Positions 1-5,848 of a stretch of DNA of 8,215 bases are shown one piece after another. The DNA is taken from the NCBI GenBank assembly GCA_016926695.1, contig JAFGOB010000096.1, positions 1 through 8,215 of the forward strand, written 5' to 3'. This DNA is from Dehalococcoidales bacterium. GTDB lineage: Bacteria; Chloroflexota; Dehalococcoidia; Dehalococcoidales; UBA3254. The translations under genes were made by a program, and so were the position numbers. The notes beneath the pieces are model-generated. The model worked only from the letters and a program-made list of their open reading frames with translations. It searched no databases and was not told the DNA's origin. How positions within the stretch are numbered: the first letter of the stretch is position 1; every line of letters begins with the position of its first letter.

Positions 1-44
1 AGCTTTTTCGATTCGTTTGGTAAGAGTGACACCTGTGCGCGCAC
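1..44 (-). CDS. 5' end of a divergent gene, cut by the window edge
   Basis: Only the first 14 codons are present, starting at a GTG whose first base is position 44 on the minus strand. The peptide begins M-R-A-Q-V-S-L-L-P-N-E-S-K-K and runs off the window. The start is supported by GGAGGG (minus strand, 53 to 48) followed by ATT and then GTG. The same layout, GGAGGAATT then GTG, precedes the partial gene at 8100. A perfect TATAAT lies on the same strand at 99-94. Too little protein is present to name a family. The opposite strand is also open here (frame 1, to a stop at 115-117), so the call rests on the ribosome binding site and is tentative. Confidence 0.4.
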   Translation of the reverse strand, partial: MRAQVSLLPNESKK

Positions 45-93
45 AATCCCTCCATCTCCGCCACTGGCGACGGATTATCCAAGATTACCGTCA

Positions 94-99
94 ATTATA
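94..99 (-). promoter_or_regulatory. Candidate -10 box of the divergent gene
   Basis: The minus strand reads TATAAT, a perfect sigma70-type -10 hexamer. It would start transcription near position 87 and give a leader of about 43 bases before the GTG at 44. No good -35 hexamer sits 16-18 bases upstream, so the promoter is only partly supported. Confidence 0.3.
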
Positions 100-280
100 C
101 CCATTTTCTCAGTCTAGCGCGAATAAAAGACGTACAATGATGACTCCGTCCATTCAACATGTGGTCGGCCCCGTAGTTTTTAAGTAAAGCCTAATAGCCA
201 GAGATCGTGTCGAAACCGTAAGGCCTTGTTACCCGCCTTCAGAATAAAACATCCGTTGCTCGGACTACCCCGAAAAACCA

Positions 281-318
281 GAGAGTCGGACTCCCCCTGA
301 AACGGTGCCGTGCTTTGT
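281..318 (+). repeat. Intergenic repeat A, copy 1
   Basis: This 38-base stretch matches 4878-4915 at 31 of 38 positions without gaps. The match covers a short hairpin core followed by CCTGAAAC and TGCTTTGT. Here the hairpin is GAGT-CGG-ACTC (283-293), shorter than in copy 2. Both copies lie in intergenic DNA flanking the four-gene operon. The repeat could be a diverged mobile or structured element; no known family is recognised. Confidence 0.5.
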
Positions 319-422
319 GGTTAGCTGGCGCTATTCGGAAATTGGCGCACAATCATTTTTGTATTAGTTCTTCCCTTTTTTAAGACATCATAATGTGTGC
401 TGTTCGTTTGATTGGCGATATT

Positions 423-433
423 TTTCATTGAAA
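423..433. promoter_or_regulatory. Candidate operator overlapping the -35 box
   Basis: TTTCA-T-TGAAA is an 11-base perfect palindrome whose right half lies inside the -35 hexamer of the operon promoter. A dimeric repressor bound here would block RNA polymerase. Short AT-rich palindromes also arise by chance, and no regulator gene is present to pair with it. Confidence 0.25.
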
Positions 434-456
434 TAGATTATATACAAAGTTATACT
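428..456 (+). promoter_or_regulatory. Sigma70-type promoter of the reductase operon
   Basis: TTGAAA (428-433) and TATACT (451-456) are separated by exactly 17 bases, matching the housekeeping consensus at 5 of 6 positions in each hexamer. Transcription would start near 463-464, giving a leader of about 41 bases before the ATG at 505. The surrounding DNA is AT-rich, as expected for a promoter. It is the best promoter in the window and lies directly before the first gene of the operon. Confidence 0.6.
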
Positions 457-504
457 GAATGAAATGTCGGGACAAATAATATAAACATTCAGGCGATATT
501 AAAA

Positions 505-1644
505 ATGGACGAACGTTTACGAAACCACTTGAGAGACAGGCCGAACCAGCTTCAGGAAGCTAGTAAAAATGGGATTAAAGTAGTAGGATATTTCCCCGGT
601 AATTACGTACCGGAAGAGATGATTCACGCTGCTGGTGCCATACCTCTATGTTTGATCCACGGAGGGGATTCCGCTCCAGCCGATACCGCGCTTTCGGTGG
701 TTCCGCGCCTCATTTGCCCGTTCGCCAGATATCAGATCGGTGAACAATTACTCAAGAATAATCCTTATTACAATATGATTGATTTATTGGTGGCACCGAT
801 TACGTGTCAGCATTTGAAAAAGGTGGCCGAGGTATGGGAATACTTCGGAAATCTCGATATTTTTAAGCTGGGCATTCCCCAAAAATACGATAATGATTTC
901 GAACTGGAGTACTATACAGGAAGGCTCGAGGCCCTGAAGGAGCGATTACAGCACCTGACCGGTAACACTATTTCACATTTGGAATTAAGCCACTCTATCG
1001 ATCTGTACAATCGCATGAGAGAATTGCTGCGTCAGATCAGTCTTTTGAGGGTATCGGACCCCGGTATCATCACATCTCTGGACTTCATTCAACTGAACCA
1101 TGCCTCGTTTTATGCCGACCCGGTATTCATGACCGATTATCTGAGTTCGCTCTATAGTGAATTGAAGGGTAAAGTCAAATCTCCCGGATCGGACGGGTGC
1201 AAGTTATTACTGACCGGCCCCAATGTGAGTTACGGGGATTATTCAGTCCTTGAGCTTGTCAAAAAGGCTGGCGGTGAGATTGTAATAGAAGAAATATACG
1301 AAGGTATGCGGGATTACTGGCATACTATCTCCAATGAGGGTGACTTGATGAAATCTCTGACCCGGGGTTATCTTATCGACAGAACTCCTTGCGCCTTGAT
1401 GAGGAACTCCGCTCGAAAAAGATATGAAAACATATTACAACTGATACGTGATTACGATGTTTCCGGCGTGATCTGGTATGAATTAATGTGCTGCGAGACA
1501 TTTGATACTGAATCCTACTATTTGAGTAAGAAACTGGCAGAAGTGAATATCCCGATGTTGATTCTGGAATCCGACTACAGCAACTCGGATTCCGCTCAAT
1601 TCCAGACCCGTATAGAAGCCTTCATCGAGATCGTAAGCGGGTGA
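505..1644 (+). CDS. 2-hydroxyacyl-CoA dehydratase / benzoyl-CoA reductase family catalytic subunit (BcrC/BzdN-like)
   Basis: This 379-residue cytosolic protein belongs to the HgdB/HgdC-BcrB/BcrC superfamily (2-hydroxyglutaryl-CoA dehydratase D-component fold), whose members hold a low-potential iron-sulfur cluster and carry out one-electron chemistry on acyl-CoA thioesters. Three family positions for cluster cysteines are visible: C71 in LICPFAR, C101 in PITCQHLKK and C329 or C330 in ELMCCETFDTES. A second Rossmann-like half begins at LLTGPNVSYGDYS (235-247), and the C-terminal ESDYS...RIEAF signature is intact. The length matches BcrC/BzdN, the smaller catalytic subunit. It is the first gene of the operon, ending 6 bases before the next ATG. 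The Shine-Dalgarno site is weak (AGGCGA, 491-496). The family call is firm; the substrate is not known. Confidence 0.9.
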   Translation: MDERLRNHLRDRPNQLQEASKNGIKVVGYFPGNYVPEEMIHAAGAIPLCLIHGGDSAPADTALSVVPRLICPFARYQIGEQLLKNNPYYNMIDLLVAPITCQHLKKVAEVWEYFGNLDIFKLGIPQKYDNDFELEYYTGRLEALKERLQHLTGNTISHLELSHSIDLYNRMRELLRQISLLRVSDPGIITSLDFIQLNHASFYADPVFMTDYLSSLYSELKGKVKSPGSDGCKLLLTGPNVSYGDYSVLELVKKAGGEIVIEEIYEGMRDYWHTISNEGDLMKSLTRGYLIDRTPCALMRNSARKRYENILQLIRDYDVSGVIWYELMCCETFDTESYYLSKKLAEVNIPMLILESDYSNSDSAQFQTRIEAFIEIVSG

Positions 1645-1650
1645 AAAAAG

Positions 1651-3051
1651 ATGATTGAATTACTTGAATTATGCGGCTATGGGGAAGATGAAATACAACG
1701 TGAATTACCACGGGTGAAGAAGGCTTTCAACAAGACAGGAATCAGTGACAACGATATAGAAAACGGCAAACAACGATTGCGGACGTTTTATGATCTGGAG
1801 TTGCGGGGAATACGCGGGGTGCTGCGCTTATGTATGAAGGAATTCGTGGATTCGGTACTGGTGCGGGAAGAAGGCCGCACGAAAGTCATTTACGGATTCA
1901 TGGCGCCTGATTTCGATATCGTGGGTTCGGCAGCTATGTCCATTTCCCGCGAAATATATGTAATCCATCATTTCTGGGCGTTCATGCTTATCTTCGGAAG
2001 TATCTTTGATAAGATGGTGCCCGTATTCGAGGCGGCGGAGAAGGCCTGGTTAAAATCAGGGATTGTCGCCCATTGCGGAAACGTCAAAACACTCCTGGGA
2101 ACAGTAACGCTCAATCTGTTTCCCAAGCCGGACCTGATGATTACTTCCGGTACTTTGTGCGAGACAGCTCCCAAGACATTTGATTTGCTCCATGAATTGT
2201 ACGATATCCCGGTTTGTTTCTATGAAACATGTCAGGACAGGGAAAAACAGGAATTTGATACTGCATCTCTGAGAGCCATCGAACTGGAAGCAAAAAGCCT
2301 GAGAAAAATGGTCGAACGCATTGAGGGCGTTATCGATCATGAAATCACCGATGCCCTGCTTACAGATACACTTGATGCAAAAAAGGGACTGCAACAGGCA
2401 ATGCGAAAATTGCGGCAGATCCTGGTCACCAGTGATCCTTTGCCATTGAGTCCGACTCATGAAAACTTATGGATGGTTCTTGGTTTGCTTACGCTAACCC
2501 CCGAAGGATTACGAGACGCCGTTGATGCCGTTAACACACTGGTCGACGAATTGCAGGAAAGGGTCGATCAAGGCATCGGCGTTGTCGAGAAAGGCGCTCC
2601 CCGCATACTGGCAATGTGCCCGGGACATCATATAGATCCGAGGGTGGAAAAATTAATCAATGATACCGGGATCGCCATGCTCGGGACGGATGCGCTTCTC
2701 GCGGCACCTTCTCCGGCTCACTCCAATAGCCCCTATGAACAGATAGCCGCACCTCTTCAGGCATCACTGTTTATCAGCCCGGCGCAAAAAATCCCACTTC
2801 TCATCGAGTTGTGTAAAGAACTGAAAATCGACGGCGTTTTCAATCGATATCATTCCGGTTGCCGTACTGTCGTCGGCGATGCCTTGTTAATACAGAATGC
2901 CTTGGGCAACGAGCTGGGTATTCCGTCATTGGAGCTCGAATGGGAGAATTATGATCCCCGGTATTATCATCACGAGCAATACAGGAAGAAACTGCAAGTT
3001 TTTAAAGATATGATGGTAAGCCGGTCAAAATCCGCAGGAACGCAACCATGA
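1651..3051 (+). CDS. 2-hydroxyacyl-CoA dehydratase / benzoyl-CoA reductase family catalytic subunit (BcrB/BzdO-like)
   Basis: This 466-residue protein is the second, larger iron-sulfur subunit and would pair with the preceding product to form the catalytic heterodimer that binds the acyl-CoA. Likely cluster ligands are C142 (VAHCGNVK), C170 (SGTLCETAPKTFDLL) and C404 (YHSGCRTVVGD). The C-terminal acidic signature appears as LELEWENYDPRYY (427-439). The N-terminal 100 residues are charged and helical and make the protein somewhat longer than a typical BcrB or dehydratase subunit. C189 and C194 (CFYETC) are additional and may or may not bind metal. The ATG is preceded only by an A-rich stretch with no clear Shine-Dalgarno site, 6 bases after the previous stop, which suggests translational coupling. 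The stop overlaps the next start as ATGA. Confidence 0.88.
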   Translation: MIELLELCGYGEDEIQRELPRVKKAFNKTGISDNDIENGKQRLRTFYDLELRGIRGVLRLCMKEFVDSVLVREEGRTKVIYGFMAPDFDIVGSAAMSISREIYVIHHFWAFMLIFGSIFDKMVPVFEAAEKAWLKSGIVAHCGNVKTLLGTVTLNLFPKPDLMITSGTLCETAPKTFDLLHELYDIPVCFYETCQDREKQEFDTASLRAIELEAKSLRKMVERIEGVIDHEITDALLTDTLDAKKGLQQAMRKLRQILVTSDPLPLSPTHENLWMVLGLLTLTPEGLRDAVDAVNTLVDELQERVDQGIGVVEKGAPRILAMCPGHHIDPRVEKLINDTGIAMLGTDALLAAPSPAHSNSPYEQIAAPLQASLFISPAQKIPLLIELCKELKIDGVFNRYHSGCRTVVGDALLIQNALGNELGIPSLELEWENYDPRYYHHEQYRKKLQVFKDMMVSRSKSAGTQP

Positions 3052-3902
3052 ATTCGGGGGGTTTTTTTGCAGGTATCGACCTTGGTTCCACTATGACCAA
3101 GGTCGTTATCATCGATGGTAATGAGAAAACCTGTGCCAGCATAATCCGTCATACCGGTGCCGAACATCGTCAACTTGCCCATCAGGTCATGGATCAAGCA
3201 CTTCAGTCCTCAGGTCTTGGTTTCGATGATATATCTTACCTGGTAGCGACCGGTTATGGCAGGATGACGGTTCCATTTGCAGACAAACAGGTTACCGAAT
3301 TGACCTGCCATACCAGGGGTGTTTTCAGCCTTTTCCCTCGGGTCAGACTGGCTATCGATATCGGCGGACAAGACTCAAAGGTAATGCAAATAAAAGGCGG
3401 CAAACTCATCGATTTTGCCATGAACGATAAGTGCGCTGCCGGAACAGGTAGATATCTGGAGATAATCGCCGCTACACTTGGACTCAATATTGAAGATATT
3501 GGCCCGCTTTCCATGGAATCTACAAAAAAAGTCCAAATCAGCAGTACCTGTACTGTTTTTGCCCAGCAGGAGGTGATTCTGCAAATTTCCGAGGGGACCG
3601 CACTGGAAGACATTCTAGCCGGAGTCCATGATTCTATCGCCAACCGCATTACACGAATGGCAGGAAGACTTTCAATCGAACCGGAAGTCGTATTCACCGG
3701 GGGTGTGGCCAAGAACTCGGGGATGGTCCGGGCACTGGAATCCAGTCTAGGTTGTAATGTCTCCGTCCCGAAAGAACCCTTACTCAGCGGTGCTACCGGG
3801 GCTGCCCTGCTGGCTAAGGAAATCGTGTTTAAAGCGCAAGCCGAGGGAAAGCCGCTTTCAAGAGTTGAACATAATCTGGACGGGGTCAAATTTTATAGCT
3901 AA
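3048..3902 (+). CDS. ATP-dependent acyl-CoA reductase/dehydratase activase, intact copy (BcrA/BzdP/HgdC type)
   Basis: This 284-residue protein of the BcrAD/BadFG ATPase family (ASKHA fold) couples ATP hydrolysis to injection of a very low-potential electron into the catalytic subunits. All family motifs are present in order: phosphate-1 loop GIDLGSTMTK (9-18), ATGYGR (67-72), phosphate-2 DIGGQDSK (104-111), cluster cysteine C129 in MNDKCAAGTGRYLE, second cysteine C168 in SSTCTVFAQQEV, adenosine motif FTGGVAKN (216-223) and GATGAALLA (248-256). Two such subunits share one 4Fe-4S cluster through these paired cysteines. The length fits HgdC or the small Azoarcus-type ATPases rather than the longer Thauera BcrA. 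The start overlaps the preceding stop (ATGA, 3048-3051), indicating coupled translation. The motifs look fully functional. Confidence 0.92.
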   Translation: MNSGGFFAGIDLGSTMTKVVIIDGNEKTCASIIRHTGAEHRQLAHQVMDQALQSSGLGFDDISYLVATGYGRMTVPFADKQVTELTCHTRGVFSLFPRVRLAIDIGGQDSKVMQIKGGKLIDFAMNDKCAAGTGRYLEIIAATLGLNIEDIGPLSMESTKKVQISSTCTVFAQQEVILQISEGTALEDILAGVHDSIANRITRMAGRLSIEPEVVFTGGVAKNSGMVRALESSLGCNVSVPKEPLLSGATGAALLAKEIVFKAQAEGKPLSRVEHNLDGVKFYS

Positions 3903-3914
3903 GGATAATCTGAT

Positions 3915-4691
3915 ATGGCCCTGTATATGGGAATCGATATCGGCTCAACAACCACCAAAGGTGTTATTACTGACGATAGCAAGATGCATTCATCTCATGT
4001 GATTCCCTCCGGTGCGAATTACCGAATAGCGGCGCAGACGCTGCACAAAGAACTCTTATCCGTAGCAAATGTAAAGACGGAGGATATAAATCGTATTGCT
4101 GCTACAGGGCACGGCGCTCGCATGATTCCCTTCAGCGATATGGAAGTACTGGATGTTCAGTGCTGTGCCAGGGGAATCAGGTATTTTTTTCCGTCCGTTC
4201 GGACGATTATTGATGTACAGGATTTATCCAGCCAGGTAATCCGGCTTAATGAAGGAGGGGAGATAATTAATGTGGCTCAGGGGGAGGCCTGTGCCAGTGG
4301 CGGAGCGTACTTATTCAGAGTCATCGCTGATATACTCCAAGTCGACCTCAATGATATTGGTTCCATTTCACTCCAATCAGATAATCCCGTAACTTTCACA
4401 ACCGGTTGTTCCGTCTTCGCAGAATCAGAGGCAATTTCCCGAGTATCGGAAGGCTTTACTCAAGCGGAAATTCTGGCTGGTGTTCACAAATCCCTGGTAG
4501 AGAGAATATTCTCACTTATTGATAGGGTTGGCATGATAGAGCCCTGTGCCATAAGCGGAGGAGCCGGTCTGAACGTGGGCTTGACAAGAAGAATTGAAGA
4601 AAAAGGAATCCAGCTTCATGTACCCCCCATTCCCTCAGTGGTTAATGCTTTAGGAGCCGCTCTTAAAGCTGAAGAAACGGAGAATAGCTGA
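3915..4691 (+). CDS. Second acyl-CoA reductase activase, divergent nucleotide site (BcrD/BzdQ-like)
   Basis: This 258-residue paralogue of the preceding ATPase probably forms a heterodimer with it. It keeps the phosphate-1 loop GIDIGSTTTK (6-15), ATGHGA (63-68), and the bridging-cluster cysteines C126 (GEACASGGAY) and C165 (TTGCSVFAESE), spaced exactly as in the partner (39 residues). The phosphate-2 motif differs: where the partner has DIGGQDSK this protein has DVQDLSSQ (100-107), losing both glycines and the second aspartate. The segment after C126 (CASGGAYL against CAAGTGRY) and the adenosine motif (GGAGLN against GGVAKN) also diverge. ATP turnover may therefore be reduced or absent. AAGGAT (3901-3906), overlapping the preceding stop, gives a good Shine-Dalgarno site 8 bases before the ATG and favours this start over the internal ATG at 3927. 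Confidence 0.88.
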   Translation: MALYMGIDIGSTTTKGVITDDSKMHSSHVIPSGANYRIAAQTLHKELLSVANVKTEDINRIAATGHGARMIPFSDMEVLDVQCCARGIRYFFPSVRTIIDVQDLSSQVIRLNEGGEIINVAQGEACASGGAYLFRVIADILQVDLNDIGSISLQSDNPVTFTTGCSVFAESEAISRVSEGFTQAEILAGVHKSLVERIFSLIDRVGMIEPCAISGGAGLNVGLTRRIEEKGIQLHVPPIPSVVNALGAALKAEETENS

Positions 4692-4825
4692 CCTTCCCTC
4701 CTCCCACGTTTCTACGAGCCAGGATTATCAGCTTGATAGCTTTACCGTTAGTTACTTATCGCGCTCATTACAATCCTCGTTATATATTGAAAGAAAAAGG
4801 GAAAGTTAAAGGCCATAGTATTTGT

Positions 4826-4894
4826 CCCCCAAAACTCCCGGTGAAAACCGGGAGCTATCATTTTCAGTCTTGGGGGGGAGAGTTGGTCTCTCCC
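4826..4894 (+). other. Three-stem structured element, possible operon 3' structure or terminator
   Basis: Three stems can form together. The outer stem pairs CCCCCAA (4826-4832) with TTGGGGG (4870-4876). It encloses a perfect 8-bp hairpin CTCCCGGT / ACCGGGAG (4835-4842 and 4847-4854) with a GAAA tetraloop. Next comes a 7-bp hairpin GGGAGAG / CTCTCCC (4876-4882 and 4888-4894) with loop TTGGT; the shared base 4876 requires one pair to shift. The GNRA loop and nested pairing suggest a real RNA fold. The T-rich stretch after the inner hairpin (CTATCATTTT) could let it act as a weak terminator about 145 bases past the operon. No known RNA family is recognised. Confidence 0.45.
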
Positions 4895-4915
4895 TGAAAC
4901 AATGCTCTGCTTTGT
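4878..4915 (+). repeat. Intergenic repeat A, copy 2
   Basis: This is the partner of 281-318 (31 of 38 identical). It includes most of the GGGAGAG-TTGGT-CTCTCCC hairpin and the shared CCTGAAAC and TGCTTTGT blocks. The hairpin is stronger here than in copy 1. The similarity stops abruptly after TTTGT. Confidence 0.5.
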
Positions 4916-4968
4916 ATGAAAAAGTCGCAACTTCATCACCAAACATTCATCGGCATGACTATACGAAC

Positions 4969-4988
4969 GTGCGCAGCTTTGCCTTTCA
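4969..4988 (+). repeat. Intergenic repeat B, copy 1
   Basis: GTGCGCAGCTTTGCCTTTCA differs at only 2 of 20 positions from 7654-7673. A related TAGCTTTACCGTT is at 4737-4749. Further similarity between the two regions resumes at GTTATACCAA (5179-5188 and 7692-7701), as if the downstream copy were a shortened version of the same stretch. Confidence 0.4.
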
Positions 4989-5309
4989 GATTGACTGTAT
5001 AATAGACGCAGGAAAATTAGAAACCGTGTCAATGCTCGAGTTTGTTTAATTGAAGTAGTTCGTTTTCCTCTTTTCAATATGGTATACATTATTAATTTGG
5101 AATGAACAAGCTACCCCCCATCACAACTCGATAGATCGAATTCATATGTGTGGTACGCGGCCTTAAACAGTATCTATTGTTATACCAATAATCTTTGTCA
5201 TTTCGGTTGCTTCTTTGTGACCTCAGCTTTCCTCGTCGGTTGGGTCCACAGTGTAGCACTGGGTTTCTCTGGTCAAGGTTAGGTGTTTATTTTTAGGAAC
5301 AAACAGGGC

Positions 5310-5339
5310 TTGACAAAAGAATGACGGGAGAATTAGCAT
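5310..5339 (+). promoter_or_regulatory. Candidate promoter of the membrane-protein unit
   Basis: A perfect -35 hexamer TTGACA (5310-5315) is followed after 18 bases by TAGCAT (5334-5339), a 4-of-6 match to the -10 box. The start would fall near 5346, leaving a leader of only about 20 bases that contains the Shine-Dalgarno site at 5353. Confidence 0.4.
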
Positions 5340-5352
5340 TGCAGTACCTGCT

Positions 5353-5367
5353 GGAGGTAGAGAGTTG
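5353..5367 (+). promoter_or_regulatory. Shine-Dalgarno site deciding a TTG start
   Basis: GGAGGT (5353-5358) lies 6 bases before a TTG codon (5365-5367). This spacing supports the unusual start codon for the 156-residue protein. Confidence 0.65.
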
Positions 5368-5835
5368 AGTTCATCTCGCCGCTGGTTGATCTTCTTTTCA
5401 GTTATTATCGGGGTAGTAGCCATCTCCACCGTGTTTCTCGTATTGCTGACAAAAGACGACCAGGTAGTTCTATTACCGGACAATACTCCCCAGGGCACGG
5501 TCCAGCGCTATTTGATTGCGATACAGGACCAGGATTACGAGGAAGCTTATGGTTATCTTTCCTTCGAACCGTCACAGAACATAGAAAGCTATGATGCCTG
5601 GCTTAGAATGACGGGGGGTATACCCCAGACAACTTCACAGACTGTATGGAAAGCCACTCTTGGTACTGCCACTCGATATGACGATAGTGCATCCGTGGAA
5701 GTCACTATCGATACTCTGCGCCCGGGAGGGCCTTTCTCGGATCCTGTGCGCAGTCAGCTGATATTCTTCCGGCTAGCAGAAATCAGCGGCGAGTGGTTTA
5801 TCACATCGCCTACCTATATCTACTGGATCTATTAG
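5365..5835 (+). CDS. Small membrane-anchored protein with an exported NTF2/DUF4878-like domain
   Basis: This 156-residue protein starts at TTG behind a strong Shine-Dalgarno site. Residues 3-6 include two arginines and are followed by a single hydrophobic segment (about 7-29) with no lipobox cysteine, so it is a signal anchor with the rest outside the cell. The exterior part begins TPQGTVQRYLIAIQDQDYEE (41-60) and continues AYGYLS, a pattern typical of NTF2-fold or DUF4878-type domains in which a helix carries the D-Y-x-x-A-Y motif. The remaining residues fit beta strands, and the end is aromatic (YIYWIY). There are no cysteines or obvious catalytic residues. It precedes the 599-residue membrane protein by 13 bases and is probably its partner or co-expressed accessory. 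The domain assignment comes from pattern resemblance; the function is unknown. Confidence 0.75.
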   Translation: MSSSRRWLIFFSVIIGVVAISTVFLVLLTKDDQVVLLPDNTPQGTVQRYLIAIQDQDYEEAYGYLSFEPSQNIESYDAWLRMTGGIPQTTSQTVWKATLGTATRYDDSASVEVTIDTLRPGGPFSDPVRSQLIFFRLAEISGEWFITSPTYIYWIY

Positions 5836-5848
5836 GGAGGACAAGATA

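Larger units (their letters stand above)
45..504. other. Divergent intergenic region
   Basis: About 460 bases separate the divergent gene start at 44 from the operon start at 505. I see no credible gene. The region becomes AT-rich after about 350. It contains one copy of a 38-base repeat (281-318), a short imperfect direct repeat (260-277 and 286-303, both beginning TCGGACT), two copies of TGGCGC (326-331, 343-348) with a related TGGCGA at 413-418, and candidate promoters facing both ways. Confidence 0.6.
4692..5364. other. Intergenic region between the operon and the membrane-protein unit
   Basis: I find no credible gene in these 673 bases; the open frames present have no ribosome binding site or recognisable composition. 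The region holds a minor hairpin TATCA-GCT-TGATA (4726-4738), a three-stem structure (4826-4894), copy 2 of repeat A, parts of a second repeat family near 4969 and 5179, a small hairpin CAGTG-TAG-CACTG (5249-5261) followed by TTTCTCT, and a promoter before 5365. No classic terminator immediately follows the operon stop. Confidence 0.6.

Noticed and set aside
1..117. Plus-strand frame open from the window edge to TAG at 115-117
   Set aside because: Its composition is Pro- and Ile-rich and unlike a protein end; the minus-strand start with a strong Shine-Dalgarno site at 53-48 explains the region better.
341..418. Repeated ATTGGCG and TGGCGC words upstream of the promoter as operator sites
   Set aside because: Words of 6-7 bases recur by chance at this density, and they lack symmetry or regular spacing relative to the promoter.
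3254..3889. 211-residue minus-strand open frame
   Set aside because: It is a shadow of the activase gene on the other strand, Ser- and Pro-rich, with no independent support.
4822..5049. 75-residue plus-strand open frame starting at TTG
   Set aside because: Its first part is the nested hairpin element and repeat A; it has no ribosome binding site and no recognisable protein pattern.
4748..5089. 113-residue minus-strand open frame
   Set aside because: It runs antisense through the same structured intergenic DNA, has no start signal and its composition looks like translated AT-rich spacer.
5246..5266. Hairpin CAGTG-TAG-CACTG followed by TTTCTCT as an intrinsic terminator
   Set aside because: The stem is only 5 bp and the T tract is broken; it lies far from any upstream stop, so it is not reported as a terminator.
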